From positions 682,001 through 746,000 of the forward strand of contig NZ_CP099960.1 in the NCBI RefSeq assembly GCF_024137865.1: DNA of 64,000 bases. The letters are read 5' to 3'. A program made the translations under genes and the position numbers. Below, in pieces: positions 45,779 through 54,550 of the stretch. Position 1 is the stretch's first letter. Every line of letters starts with the position of its first letter. The DNA comes from Moraxella sp. FZFQ2102. GTDB taxonomy: Bacteria; Pseudomonadota; Gammaproteobacteria; Pseudomonadales; Moraxellaceae. The notes beneath the pieces are model-generated. The model ran no database searches, had not been told where the DNA came from, and saw nothing but the letters and a program-made list of their open reading frames with translations.

Positions 45779-45943
45779 GATAAATCCTTAAAATTTATGC
45801 GGATATAATTAGCCATTATACGCCCTTTTTAGCAACAATCAAGCAATATTAAGCCGACTTTAAGATAAACCCCTGCTACTTTAGGATGATTTCTCAGCCA
45901 ATTTATCCACCCATTTATCTGCCCATACCAAAATCCACACAAT

Positions 45944-45968
45944 AAAAAAGACCCCAACGGAGTCTTTT
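45944..45968 (-). terminator. Intrinsic terminator after rpsU
   Basis: On the minus strand, AAAAGACTCC pairs with GGGGTCTTTT (one G-U) around GTT, followed by TT. Confidence 0.8.
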
Positions 45969-45988
45969 TTTGGTAGCCAAGCTACAAA

Positions 45989-46204
45989 TTAGTACTTGCG
46001 AGTGGTGCGAACTTGCTCACGATATACTTTTTTCTTGTAACGCTTAACCGCAGCAGCTTTTTTACGCTTACGCTCTTGGGTTGGCTTTTCGAAAAATTCT
46101 TTTTTACGAACATCAGCTAGGACGCCTGCTTTTTCGCAAGCACGCTTAAAGCGACGGATCGCGATATCTACTGGTTCGTTCTCTTTTACCTTAACTGAAG
46201 GCAT
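45989..46204 (-). CDS. rpsU: 30S ribosomal protein S21
   Basis: A 71-residue small-subunit protein needed for initiation. It begins [20 protein letters not shown] and shows the typical Lys/Arg-rich helices [20 protein letters not shown]. The start is preceded by a strong gtaggagag site. It is not linked to dnaG or rpoD here. Confidence 0.96.
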   Translation of the reverse strand: MPSVKVKENEPVDIAIRRFKRACEKAGVLADVRKKEFFEKPTQERKRKKAAAVKRYKKKVYREQVRTTRKY

Positions 46205-46551
46205 GATACTCTCCTACTTTCAAGACGGTGGCATCAGCTTGGCTGTATTTGTATTATATAGCCCATCGGTCTTGGACGATGGACATCAGCTCAAACTGGA
46301 ATGCATCATCAGCAACCACTGCTTATGATGTGTGCGATTGCACAAAATTAGTCGCAGATTATAGCAAAATCCCACCCATCGTTCAACAATTTTATTAAAT
46401 TTGGCGAAAAAATCCGCCATTGCCGTGATTTTTCAAGAAAATTTAACACAAATAATCCATCAAGCATTTATTTATGGCAAAAATATGGCATAATAGTCAC
46501 AGAAGTTTTACTGCTTGTCTGCAGGATTTTGTACAAACATTTGGAGAGACT
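46205..46551. other. rpsU leader and spacer to the lipoprotein gene
   Basis: A 347-bp spacer. On the minus strand, TATAAT at 46364-46359 would give an rpsU leader of about 150 nt. It holds two stems, catcataagca/tgctgatgatg (about 46345-46299) and ccatcg/cgatgg (about 46284-46265). A second TATAAT nearer the gene (46258-46253) is an alternative promoter. On the plus strand, the region before 46552 is the lipoprotein promoter area with a ggagag ribosome binding site. Confidence 0.5.
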
Positions 46552-46896
46552 ATGAAAGCCCAAGTTCTGGTTGTAACCCTAGCTGCCGCTGCTGTGTTGA
46601 GCGCCTGTGGCAAAAAAGAAGAACACACTTATGCGGTGGATAAAGTCGAAGAAGCGCAAGCTGCAGCTTTAGAAAAAGCACCAAAAGCTGAGCCGATGAA
46701 ATTTGACGATGAAGGTCAGCCAAAATTCGGCTTCCCTGCTGATGGCTCAGCGCCTGCACCTGCTGCCGACGCTGCCGCAACTGATACCGCTGCTGCACCA
46801 GCTGCCGACGCTCAAGCGACCGACGCTGCTGCCGCACCTGCTACGGATGCAGCTGCAGCCCCTGCTGATGCTGCGGCAACTGAAGAGAAAAAATAA
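46552..46896 (+). CDS. Small lipoprotein with Ala/Asp/Pro-rich repeats
   Basis: A 114-residue predicted lipoprotein. The signal peptide MKAQVLVVTLAAAAVLSAC ends in lipobox LSAC with the lipidated Cys19. A charged segment with FDDEGQPKFGFPADG follows. The last 50 or so residues are a low-complexity tail of Ala, Asp, Pro and Thr, in imperfect repeats such as AAAPAADAQATDA, ending EEKK. The function is unknown. The tail probably forms an extended linker through the periplasm or peptidoglycan. ATG 46552 is chosen over 46474 because of the ggagag site and lipobox. Confidence 0.75.
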   Translation: MKAQVLVVTLAAAAVLSACGKKEEHTYAVDKVEEAQAAALEKAPKAEPMKFDDEGQPKFGFPADGSAPAPAADAAATDTAAAPAADAQATDAAAAPATDAAAAPADAAATEEKK

Positions 46897-46920
46897 TTTT
46901 TCTTAAAGTTATATAGCATA

Positions 46921-46954
46921 AAACCGCTCACTTATTTAAAAGTTGAGCGGTTTT
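46921..46954 (+). terminator. Intrinsic terminator after the lipoprotein gene
   Basis: aaaccgctca pairs with tgagcggttt, extended by actt and aagt, and ends in tttta. Confidence 0.8.
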
Positions 46955-47015
46955 ATGATTTATTAATCAGCAAATAATTGTAGCGCGCAAGATTTTGCAC
47001 TGACTGCACCAAATA

Positions 47016-47255
47016 TCACAGCACCCAATGCTCAAGCACAAATTCGATCACCAATTTGGCAAGAAAGCCAAAAAAGCCCATCCCTAACGCCACAAAAATC
47101 CAAAATGTGCCTTGCTTGCCTGCATTTGACTTCTTAGAAATATCCCACATGATAAAAAATAAAAAGCCAATAAAAATAGGCAATAGGATATACAATCCCA
47201 AATCGGTAATCGTCTCAGCCGAGACCATCAATACAGTGGCTAACATGGCAATCAT
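47016..47255 (-). CDS. DUF2788 family small membrane protein
   Basis: A 79-residue protein with two or three hydrophobic segments. DUF2788 proteins of Acinetobacter and relatives share ITDLGLYILLPIFIGFLFFI, then MWDISKKSNAGKQGTFWIF, and a final GFFGFLAKLVIEFVL. The function is unknown. The start is uncertain: ATG 47255 is used here, a TTG at 47261 and further ATGs downstream are possible. Confidence 0.7.
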   Translation of the reverse strand: MIAMLATVLMVSAETITDLGLYILLPIFIGFLFFIMWDISKKSNAGKQGTFWIFVALGMGFFGFLAKLVIEFVLEHWVL

Positions 47256-47476
47256 CCCCAATCTTTAAAGCGTTTTATTATAGCACAAATTGTGTCGGTT
47301 GCGGCGGTGTATTGGCAGCTTCATTAAAATTTCTAACACAAAATGCAACATAAGATTTAAAAGTAAGCAATACATTTATGCTAATAATTTGTTATAATAG
47401 TTATAGGTAGTTGAATTTCAACCAATTTAATTTTTCACTTTTTTCACTCACTAAATTCACTCATTAAGGAGTTGTG

Positions 47477-48190
47477 ATGGCGAGTCGCCCTGTCAAACCT
47501 TCAGCCGTCTATAAAGATGACAAAAGCGGCTGCGGACTGCTGAGTCTGACCATGACAGTGGTTTGTCTTGTCATCGTGATTGCGCTTGGCGTGTTTGCTT
47601 ATTTTTCGCCGCTGTTTGACAGCTTCCGCGCGCAGCAAGCACCGCAAGCCGAAGAGCAAGTTGAGCCGATCCAAGATCCAACCGCGCCAATTGAGTATGA
47701 GTTTTATGAAGTCTTGCCCGAGCAGGATTTTCGCAGCATTCCACAAGGTGTCAGTACCCAAGACACGCCAACTGCCCCAACCGACACCCTAAGCCCTGAT
47801 GCCGTCGTCGCGGCTAAGCCTGTCGCCAAATCCGCACAAGCTGCCAGCGATGATGCATCAAGTGATGACACCATTGCCGTCACCGAAGAAGACAGCACTT
47901 ATGACGGTGATGACACGACCGATACCAAAGGCGATGAAGCCGTCAGTGGCACGACCTACATCCTACAAATCCGCAGCTACACTACCGCTGATGAAGCCGA
48001 TGTCAAGCGCGCGGAAGTCTTGATGGCGGGCGTCGATGCGGTGGTTGTCAAGCGCACAGACAGCAGCAATGGCACGCATTTTTATCAAGTGGTCTCAACT
48101 CCAATGAAAAGCCGCGAAGAAGCCAGCCAAGCCAGTATACGCCTAAGCAACAATGGCATTGACTCGCTGATCGTCGAACAAAAACGCTGA
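47477..48190 (+). CDS. SPOR-domain membrane protein
   Basis: A 237-residue bitopic protein. A cytoplasmic tail comes first, then one membrane helix (LTMTVVCLVIVIALGVFAYF, about residues 24-43), an acidic Asp/Thr/Ala-rich linker (about 55-155), and a C-terminal SPOR domain (TYILQIRSYTTADEADVKRA to the end). SPOR domains bind denuded peptidoglycan glycans at the septum, so a division-site role resembling FtsN or DedD is likely. Not FtsN by position (FtsN usually follows argS). ATG 47477 has taaggag 5 bp upstream; GTG 47474 is less likely. Confidence 0.82.
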   Translation: MASRPVKPSAVYKDDKSGCGLLSLTMTVVCLVIVIALGVFAYFSPLFDSFRAQQAPQAEEQVEPIQDPTAPIEYEFYEVLPEQDFRSIPQGVSTQDTPTAPTDTLSPDAVVAAKPVAKSAQAASDDASSDDTIAVTEEDSTYDGDDTTDTKGDEAVSGTTYILQIRSYTTADEADVKRAEVLMAGVDAVVVKRTDSSNGTHFYQVVSTPMKSREEASQASIRLSNNGIDSLIVEQKR

Positions 48191-48227
48191 TTTTTATTTA
48201 ATTTCCACCAACAGAAGGAGGGATGCC

Positions 48228-48401
48228 ATGACCGATACCATTAAATCACAGATCGAAAACTTCGAAAACCTAAGCGACACCATGCATCAAGCAGAGAAAA
48301 AACGCACGCTAGAAGAGCAAGTCGCTTATCTAAAAAGCCAAGGCAAAGACCCATCAAAAACCTATGCCAAATGGGACGATGAAGATCAAGAAGACGAGTG
48401 A
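48228..48401 (+). CDS. Small acidic hypothetical protein (57 aa)
   Basis: An open frame of 57 residues beginning MTDTIKSQIENFENLSDTMH and ending in the acidic tail WDDEDQEDE. The ribosome binding site agaaggaggg is the best in the region, and the gene starts 37 bp after the SPOR-domain gene, so the two are likely cotranscribed. The middle (QAEKKRTLEEQVAYLKSQG) is a predicted amphipathic helix or short coiled coil. There is no signal peptide or membrane segment. I recognise no family. Confidence 0.65.
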   Translation: MTDTIKSQIENFENLSDTMHQAEKKRTLEEQVAYLKSQGKDPSKTYAKWDDEDQEDE

Positions 48402-48485
48402 TGTTATTTAAATAAACTGATGTGTAGGCGTAGTGTATATGCTCTTTATGCAAGTTGTTTTTACATCCATTTGATTTTACCAAGC

Positions 48486-48520
48486 AAAAACCACCGCCCA
48501 AAATCAAAGCGGTGGTTTTT
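48486..48520. terminator. Bidirectional intrinsic terminator
   Basis: aaaaaccaccgc (48486-48497) pairs over 12 bp with gcggtggttttt (48509-48520). It lies between converging genes (small acidic protein and transglycosylase). Confidence 0.88.
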
Positions 48521-48536
48521 GTTTGTACCAATTATT

Positions 48537-49940
48537 TTATTTGACAGGCACTAGCGTCGTTGAGCCATCAGCATTGACTACTCGGCGATAGACAGTACCC
48601 GTGCCAGATGTTGTTTGGCGTGGCTGAGCCACTGGTAGAGCCTGTGGTGTACTGGGTGTTTGGCTGATTACCGCTGTTGGCTGTACTGCTTGCACAGGCT
48701 GCATTACTGGCGCTTGCGCAGGCTTAGCTGAGCGAATCAGGCGCAAGAATTTCTGACCTGCGCGACCATCTGGCGTCACGCCTGCCTTGCGCTGATAATC
48801 CATGATCGCACGGCGCGTATTATCGCCGATGATACCATCGACCGCACCGATGTCATAGCCTGCATCAAGCAGCGCTTGCTGAATCTCTTTTGACTCACGG
48901 CGGCTGATGCCTGCGTCATCGGTTGGCCAAGGGGTGGCAAAGTTGGTATCGGTATTTTCACTGGTGATCAGATCCGACAGATGCGCGATGGCAAGCGCGT
49001 AGCTTTCTGACGCATTGTACGAATAGAAAGTATCGAAATTCTTGCCCACAAGGAACGCAGGACCGTGCTTACCTGCAGGCAATAGCAAGCCTGCCGATGC
49101 CATATTATTCGGCAATGGGCGACCGTCTGGCAATGTCAGACCCATGTTCTGCCAATGGCTAATTGATTTTTTGTCACGGCGACCACTTGAGCCATCATAG
49201 CCGTTCAGCTTCACTTCATAGCCCCAAGGCTCGCCTGTGCGATAGCCGCGCTTGGCTAAGAAATTGGCGGTACTGGCTAGGGCATCAGCTTTAGAATTGA
49301 CCAAATCCTTACGGCCATCACCATCAAAATCCACCGCCAATTCTAGGAATGTACTTGGCATAAACTGCGTCTGACCGAACGCACCTGCCCATGAGCCTGT
49401 CATGTCTTGTGGACGGATGTCGCCGTTTTGGACGATTTTTAGCGCGTTGGCAAATTCACCGCGGAAATAACTCTGACGACGGTCAAAGCACGACAAAGTC
49501 GCAAGGCTGTCGAACAGATTTTTCTTGCCCAATGTCTGACCAAAATTACTCTCCACACCCCATACGCCTAGCACATGCTCTGCCTTGACACCATAACGGC
49601 TCTCGATACGGCGTAAGACATCGGCCTGCTCGTGCTTGGCGCGGATACCATCTTCGACACGCTCGCTATCGACCAGTGACGCTAGATAATCCCAAACATC
49701 TTTTTTAAATTCAGGTTGATAATTGAGCGAGCGAATCACCGTCGGGTCAGGCTGACTTGGGCGATAGGTTTCAAAGGTTTGGCTTGAGACACCACGAAAC
49801 GCACTGCTGTTTTTTAGGCCATCAAGGCATTGTTGAAATTCGCTATTGCTTAGGTTTGGCAGGTCATCAGCCGCCATCGCCGACTGCACAGCACCCATGC
49901 CGACCACCGACATCGCAAGCATTAATAAAGATTTTTTCAT
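48537..49940 (-). CDS. Lytic murein transglycosylase, MltB family, with peptidoglycan-binding domain
   Basis: Cleaves the glycan strands of peptidoglycan with 1,6-anhydro-MurNAc formation. The 467-residue protein has a Sec signal peptide (MKKSLLMLAMSVVGMG...AMA), an SLT_2/MltB catalytic domain (about residues 35-330) and the catalytic Glu in VLGVWGVESNFGQTLGKK near residue 128. GAFGQTQFMPSTFLE follows near residue 190. A PG_binding_1 domain (about 345-405, IQQALLDAGYDIGAVDGIIG) and a Pro/Gln/Thr-rich tail close it. No lipobox, so it is a soluble periplasmic form. ATG 49940 is chosen over 49961. Confidence 0.92.
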   Translation of the reverse strand: MKKSLLMLAMSVVGMGAVQSAMAADDLPNLSNSEFQQCLDGLKNSSAFRGVSSQTFETYRPSQPDPTVIRSLNYQPEFKKDVWDYLASLVDSERVEDGIRAKHEQADVLRRIESRYGVKAEHVLGVWGVESNFGQTLGKKNLFDSLATLSCFDRRQSYFRGEFANALKIVQNGDIRPQDMTGSWAGAFGQTQFMPSTFLELAVDFDGDGRKDLVNSKADALASTANFLAKRGYRTGEPWGYEVKLNGYDGSSGRRDKKSISHWQNMGLTLPDGRPLPNNMASAGLLLPAGKHGPAFLVGKNFDTFYSYNASESYALAIAHLSDLITSENTDTNFATPWPTDDAGISRRESKEIQQALLDAGYDIGAVDGIIGDNTRRAIMDYQRKAGVTPDGRAGQKFLRLIRSAKPAQAPVMQPVQAVQPTAVISQTPSTPQALPVAQPRQTTSGTGTVYRRVVNADGSTTLVPVK

Positions 49941-50117
49941 ATACTTTCCCTTAAAGCACATTTAGGATTTACCGATAAAGTTTCCCTTAGCTTACCGAAT
50001 TTGGCTGCCAATTTCAAAATAAACTTGCCAAATACCGATAATTTCAACCAAGTTGTAACAAAGCGGTAACTTAACAAAGCCGTAAGTTATCTACACCACA
50101 TCGACTACATTCGCAAT

Positions 50118-50146
50118 TTGACAAGCTTGCCAAGCTTTGCCATAAT
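50118..50146 (+). promoter_or_regulatory. Nitroreductase promoter with internal palindrome
   Basis: TTGACA (50118-50123) and CATAAT (50141-50146) are spaced 17 bp apart. Nearly the whole spacer is the perfect inverted repeat AAGCTTG-C-CAAGCTT (50123-50137). A repressor bound there would block polymerase. Confidence 0.65.
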
Positions 50147-50202
50147 CACGGTGAGATAGCGATTTTTTAGCATTTTATAGTTTTAAATGACAAGGTGATA
50201 TT

Positions 50203-50910
50203 ATGGATCTACAACAACAAACTCAAATCGTCGATGAAGTCATCACCAGTCGCCATTCGGTGCGTGCGTTTCTTAATACGCCAGTACCGCAAGAGATCAT
50301 CAAAGACATCCTAAGCGTGGCAAGCCGCGCACCATCAGGCACGAACACACAGCCGTGGAAAGTCTATGTGGTGACAGGTGACAAACGAGCCCAGCTGATT
50401 GACAATATCTTTACTGCCAAACAAGCCATCGCCGACGACCCAAGTCTTGCGGACAAATTCCAAGAAACTTTCCCCTACTATCCGACCGAATGGATCTCGC
50501 CATTCATCGATCGTCGCCGTGAAAATGGCTGGGGGCTGTACGGACTTTTGGGCATCCAAAAAGGCGATAAAGAAAAAATGGCAGCACAGCAAGATCGCAA
50601 CTTCAAGCTATTTGATGCGCCTGTGGGGCTGTTTTTTACGGTGAATAAAGTGATGGGCACTGGCTCAAAGATGGACATCGCTATGATGATCCAAAATGTG
50701 ATGATCGCCGCCAAGGCTCGTGGGCTTGACACTTGCCCGCAGGCTGCGTTCAATCATTTTCACCCTGTGGTGCTTGAGACGATTGGTGCAGGCGATGATG
50801 AAGAGCTGGTTTGTACCGTCGCACTTGGTTATGCTGATGAATCAGACATCGTCAATACCTTTATCACGCCACGCGTGCCTGTGGATGAGTTTGCGGTGTT
50901 TTTGGATTAA
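50203..50910 (+). CDS. Nitroreductase family protein
   Basis: A 235-residue FMN-dependent NAD(P)H reductase-like protein. It has SRHSVRAFLNTPVPQEIIKD (residues 16-35), the FMN-binding SRAPSGTNTQPWKVYVV near residue 45, and a C-terminal GLDTCPQAAFNHF region near residue 180. The natural substrate is unknown; relatives reduce nitroaromatics, quinones or flavins. It is monocistronic with a terminator and a promoter carrying an operator-like palindrome. Confidence 0.88.
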   Translation: MDLQQQTQIVDEVITSRHSVRAFLNTPVPQEIIKDILSVASRAPSGTNTQPWKVYVVTGDKRAQLIDNIFTAKQAIADDPSLADKFQETFPYYPTEWISPFIDRRRENGWGLYGLLGIQKGDKEKMAAQQDRNFKLFDAPVGLFFTVNKVMGTGSKMDIAMMIQNVMIAAKARGLDTCPQAAFNHFHPVVLETIGAGDDEELVCTVALGYADESDIVNTFITPRVPVDEFAVFLD

Positions 50911-50954
50911 TCAAAGTTTTGAATAACTCAAAACCACTTTAAAACTATTGATAT

Positions 50955-50994
50955 AAAAAACCGTTCAATAATGCTTAAATTGAACGGTTTTTTT
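50955..50994. terminator. Bidirectional intrinsic terminator
   Basis: aaaccgttcaa (50958-50968) pairs over 11 bp with ttgaacggttt (50980-50990), with A and T runs on either side. It serves the nitroreductase and msrA. Confidence 0.88.
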
Positions 50995-50999
50995 GCCGT

Positions 51000-51521
51000 T
51001 TATTTCAACAGCTCGGCAAATGACGCGCGCAGTTTTGCCAATTTTGGTGGAATGGCAAAGTTACAATACGGCTGAGTAGGGTTATTGGCAAAATAATTTT
51101 GGTGATAACTTTCTGCTGGATAAAACTGCGGTGCCATCTCAAGGCGAGTCACGACAGGGATGCCATCTTTGATAAGCTCATTTATAAGTTGCTCAGCGAT
51201 GGCTTTGTCGGTGTTATCCTCATAAAAAATCACCGATGCATATTGTGTGCCGATGTCATTGCCTTGGCGATTCGGCGTTGTTGGGTCATGGGTAGCAAAA
51301 AACACTGCCAAAATTTGCGATAAATCAATCACTTGATCATCATAGACCACCTGCACGACTTCGACATGGCCTGTCGTACCTGTACAAACCGCTTGATAAT
51401 TGGCGGTATCGGCACTACCACCTGCATAGCCACTGACGACACTTTGCACGCCTTTTAGCGCGCCAAACACCGACTCAGTACACCAAAAACAGCCACCACC
51501 CAACAAGATTGATCGAATCAT
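51000..51521 (-). CDS. msrA: Peptide-methionine (S)-S-oxide reductase
   Basis: Repairs S-epimers of oxidised methionine. The 173-residue protein has the catalytic Cys in [14 protein letters not shown] (residues 7-20), then [27 protein letters not shown] and [14 protein letters not shown] near residue 83. ATG 51521 has aagga upstream; the frame extends to 51554. No msrB is fused. Confidence 0.95.
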   Translation of the reverse strand: MIRSILLGGGCFWCTESVFGALKGVQSVVSGYAGGSADTANYQAVCTGTTGHVEVVQVVYDDQVIDLSQILAVFFATHDPTTPNRQGNDIGTQYASVIFYEDNTDKAIAEQLINELIKDGIPVVTRLEMAPQFYPAESYHQNYFANNPTQPYCNFAIPPKLAKLRASFAELLK

Positions 51522-51593
51522 CGCCACATCCTTAATTTCAAATTGATAAATCAATGCTATAATAAGTCATTTTTACCAGTCTATCATAAGCCT

Positions 51594-52355
51594 ATGTCAA
51601 ATACCAAGCACGACACGCTATTTACGACACCGCTGGATAAATCGGCTCGTTTTAGCTTTGATGAAGAAGTGGTGGCGTGTTTTCCTGATATGATTCGCCG
51701 CAGTGTTCCAGGCTATGGGCAGATGCTTGCCATGCTGCCGATTTTGGCTCGCCGTCATTGCCTATTTCGCCAAAATACTCATGATGGCAAAAAAGTCAGT
51801 CGTGTGTATGATCTTGGCACATCGCTTGGGGCGGTAAGTTTTGCTTTGGCGGATAAATTTCGTCCTGATGAGCTTGAAATCCATGCCATCGACATCTCAA
51901 AGCCGATGATCGATCGTGCCAAAAGTGTCGTCGGTGAGCATTATCCTGATCATGACATTCGCTTTGAGCTTGCCGACATCACGCAGATGGACTTTGAGCC
52001 GTGCGATTTGATTGTTATCAACCTGACCTTGCAATTTCTCAATCCTGATGCCCGCCTAGCCCTACTACAAAAATGCCACGATGCACTGGCTGATGGCGGT
52101 ATTTTGATTCTCACCGAAAAAACGCACCTAAGTGATGAACAAGATGATGCATGGCGAGTCGAACGCTATTATGATTTTAAGCGAGCCAATGGCTACAGCG
52201 AAATGGAAATCAGTGGCAAAAGAAATGCGCTTGAGAATGTACTCATCACCGACACGCTTGAGCTACATCATCATAGGCTGCAGCAAGCAGGATTTGAGCG
52301 TCGTTTGACTTGGTTTATGTTTTTGAATTTTGCGTCGATTGTGGCGTTTAAATAG
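51594..52355 (+). CDS. cmoA: Carboxy-S-adenosyl-L-methionine synthase
   Basis: Makes carboxy-SAM from SAM and prephenate for tRNA wobble uridine modification (cmo5U34). The 253-residue protein shows [22 protein letters not shown] (about residues 21-42), [15 protein letters not shown] near residue 72 and [22 protein letters not shown] near residue 148. The distinctive [14 protein letters not shown] follows near residue 195. ATG 51594 is chosen over 51543. cmoB follows 11 bp later. Confidence 0.95.
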   Translation: MSNTKHDTLFTTPLDKSARFSFDEEVVACFPDMIRRSVPGYGQMLAMLPILARRHCLFRQNTHDGKKVSRVYDLGTSLGAVSFALADKFRPDELEIHAIDISKPMIDRAKSVVGEHYPDHDIRFELADITQMDFEPCDLIVINLTLQFLNPDARLALLQKCHDALADGGILILTEKTHLSDEQDDAWRVERYYDFKRANGYSEMEISGKRNALENVLITDTLELHHHRLQQAGFERRLTWFMFLNFASIVAFK

Positions 52356-52366
52356 CGATTTTTAGT

Positions 52367-53395
52367 ATGATGAACACCATTGCCCGTACCGAAAAAGCCT
52401 TATTTGACACCTTGTTTGACCTAGCTCAGCATCATCCTGTGGCGTATGAATGGCTCAAACGCCTACCTGATTGGCTTGGCAGTATCAAAAATAAAGAGCG
52501 GTATGCACACGCACCGTATTATGAATCTGTGATTAACAAACTGCCTGAAGTATCGCCAACGCATATCGATCTTAATGCCAGCTGTGTCACTGCTCATGTC
52601 AGCCTGACTCACAGTGACTATCGCAAAGCCGAAGCACTGCTAAGAAACCTGATGCCATGGCGAAAAGGCGGCTTTATCGTCGGTGATGAGACGCATCAAA
52701 TCCATATCGACACCGAATGGCGTAGCGATCACAAATGGGATCGTGTCTTGCCACACATCAGTGACCTTAGTGGTAAACGCGTACTCGATGTTGGCGGTGG
52801 CTCGGGTTATCATGGCTTTCGTATGATTGGCGCGGGTGCCAGTAGCGTGGTGGTGATTGACCCATCTTGCTTGTTTTATCATCAGTTTATGGCGATACGG
52901 CATTTTTTGGGTGAGATGACCAACCGCTTTGGCCAATCACCGATTCACTTTATTCCTGTGGGTTTAGAAGAATTGCCAAATGGTGGATTGTTTCATACCG
53001 TCTTTTGTATGGGCGTGCTATATCACCGTGCTTCGCCGTTTGATTGTTTATTACAATTAAAAAATCAACTGCTAAAAGGCGGTGAGCTGGTGCTTGAGAC
53101 TTTGGTCGTAGAAGGTGATGAAAATACCGTACTTGTGCCAAAAGATCGCTATGCGATGATGAATAATGTGTATTTTTTGCCATCGGTGGCGGCACTGACA
53201 CTTTGGCTAGAAAAAGCAGGCTTTGTCGATGTCCACTGCGTTGATATCAGCACCACCACAAGCGATGAGCAGCGTGCGACTGATTGGATGACTTATCATT
53301 CGCTATCAGACTTTCTAGATCCTGATGATGACAGCAAAACCATCGAAGGCTATCCACGCCCTGTACGCGCGGTGATGGTCGCCAAAAAGCCTTGA
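52367..53395 (+). CDS. cmoB: tRNA U34 carboxymethyltransferase
   Basis: Transfers the carboxymethyl group of carboxy-SAM to 5-hydroxyuridine at tRNA position 34. The 342-residue product shows LMPWRKGGFIVGDETHQIHIDTEW near residue 97, the nucleotide fold motif VLDVGGGSGYHGFRMIGAGA near residue 138 and VFCMGVLYHRASPFDCLLQLK near residue 212. Adjacent ATG codons at 52367 and 52370 are both possible. It forms an operon with cmoA. Confidence 0.95.
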   Translation: MMNTIARTEKALFDTLFDLAQHHPVAYEWLKRLPDWLGSIKNKERYAHAPYYESVINKLPEVSPTHIDLNASCVTAHVSLTHSDYRKAEALLRNLMPWRKGGFIVGDETHQIHIDTEWRSDHKWDRVLPHISDLSGKRVLDVGGGSGYHGFRMIGAGASSVVVIDPSCLFYHQFMAIRHFLGEMTNRFGQSPIHFIPVGLEELPNGGLFHTVFCMGVLYHRASPFDCLLQLKNQLLKGGELVLETLVVEGDENTVLVPKDRYAMMNNVYFLPSVAALTLWLEKAGFVDVHCVDISTTTSDEQRATDWMTYHSLSDFLDPDDDSKTIEGYPRPVRAVMVAKKP

Positions 53396-53581
53396 CCTGC
53401 GATGATATAAACTGGTATTTGTGCCAATTTTATACAATTTACTACACATCATTTGCCAAAGCTTGATTATAATAAGCCAATCGTCATGCGCTTGGCTTAT
53501 TTTGTATTTGCCATACCAAACAAATGCAAAAACAACGCATGACAAACCAGTTAAAATAGTACTCTAAATTAAGGTGAGAAT

Positions 53582-54505
53582 ATGGCAGGTGGTAGCCTAC
53601 TGATGCTACTCGATGACATCGCAACGATTCTTGATGATGTCTCAGTAATGACAAAAATGGCAGCAAAAAAAACTGCAGGCGTACTGGGTGATGATTTGGC
53701 ACTGAACGCTCAGCAGGTGACTGGCGTGCGTGCCGATCGTGAGCTGTCGGTAGTGTGGGCAGTTGCCAAAGGCTCGTTCATTAATAAAGTCATCCTAGTG
53801 CCAGCTGCCCTACTCATCAGTGCGGTGGCAGCTTGGCTGATTACACCCCTGTTGATGCTTGGCGGTGCGTTCTTGTGCTATGAAGGTGCCGAAAAAGTCG
53901 TGCATAAATTCGCCCCAAATCTACTGCCGCATGAGCTTGACGATGATGCCGCACATCATGACCGCCTGGTCGCCAATGCTGATGAGCAGGTGGATTTGGT
54001 CGCTTTAGAAAAAGACAAAATCCGTGGTGCGATTCGCACGGACTTTATCTTATCTGCTGAGATCGTGGTCATCTCACTGGGCGTAATGACCGCAGCGACA
54101 CTAGCAACCAAAGCGGCAGCATTGACAGCAATTGCTATCTTGATGACTGTCGGTGTGTATGGCTTGGTGGGTCTGATTGTCAAGCTTGATGATATGGGCG
54201 TGCATCTACTGAACAAACCTAGCTCATCATCACAGGCGATGGGTCGTGCACTGCTTGCTTTTGCACCAAAGCTGATGAAGTTCTTATCATTCGCCGGTAC
54301 ACTTGCGATGTTCTTGGTCGGTGGTGGTATCTTGGTGCATGGCATCGATATGCTACATCATCAGGCACAGGATTTGGCTGCGTTATCAGGCATTGTCGGT
54401 GGGCTGGCTGAGACTGCCTATAATGGCGCTGTCGGTCTGATTGCAGGTCTGATTATCCTTGCTGTGGTGATTATGGCAAAGAAGCTATTTGGTAAGAAGC
54501 ATTGA
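53582..54505 (+). CDS. DUF808 family (YedI-like) inner membrane protein
   Basis: A 307-residue protein with the family start MAGGSLLMLLDDIATILDDVS. Four or five membrane helices follow, with VVWAVAKGSFINKVILVPAAL near residue 57 and an FLCYEGAEKVVHKF motif near residue 97. DKIRGAIRTDFILSAEIVVI follows near residue 145. The length fits E. coli YedI. The function is unknown. It stands alone between cmoB and trpE. Confidence 0.88.
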   Translation: MAGGSLLMLLDDIATILDDVSVMTKMAAKKTAGVLGDDLALNAQQVTGVRADRELSVVWAVAKGSFINKVILVPAALLISAVAAWLITPLLMLGGAFLCYEGAEKVVHKFAPNLLPHELDDDAAHHDRLVANADEQVDLVALEKDKIRGAIRTDFILSAEIVVISLGVMTAATLATKAAALTAIAILMTVGVYGLVGLIVKLDDMGVHLLNKPSSSSQAMGRALLAFAPKLMKFLSFAGTLAMFLVGGGILVHGIDMLHHQAQDLAALSGIVGGLAETAYNGAVGLIAGLIILAVVIMAKKLFGKKH

Positions 54506-54514
54506 TTTTATCAA

Positions 54515-54549
54515 CAAAAAATAGCTTATTACACAATAAGCCATTTTTT
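54515..54549. terminator. Bidirectional intrinsic terminator
   Basis: aaaaatagcttatt pairs with aataagccattttt (one mispair that can be G-U on the RNA) around acac. It ends both the DUF808 gene and trpE. Confidence 0.82.
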
Positions 54550-54550
54550 G

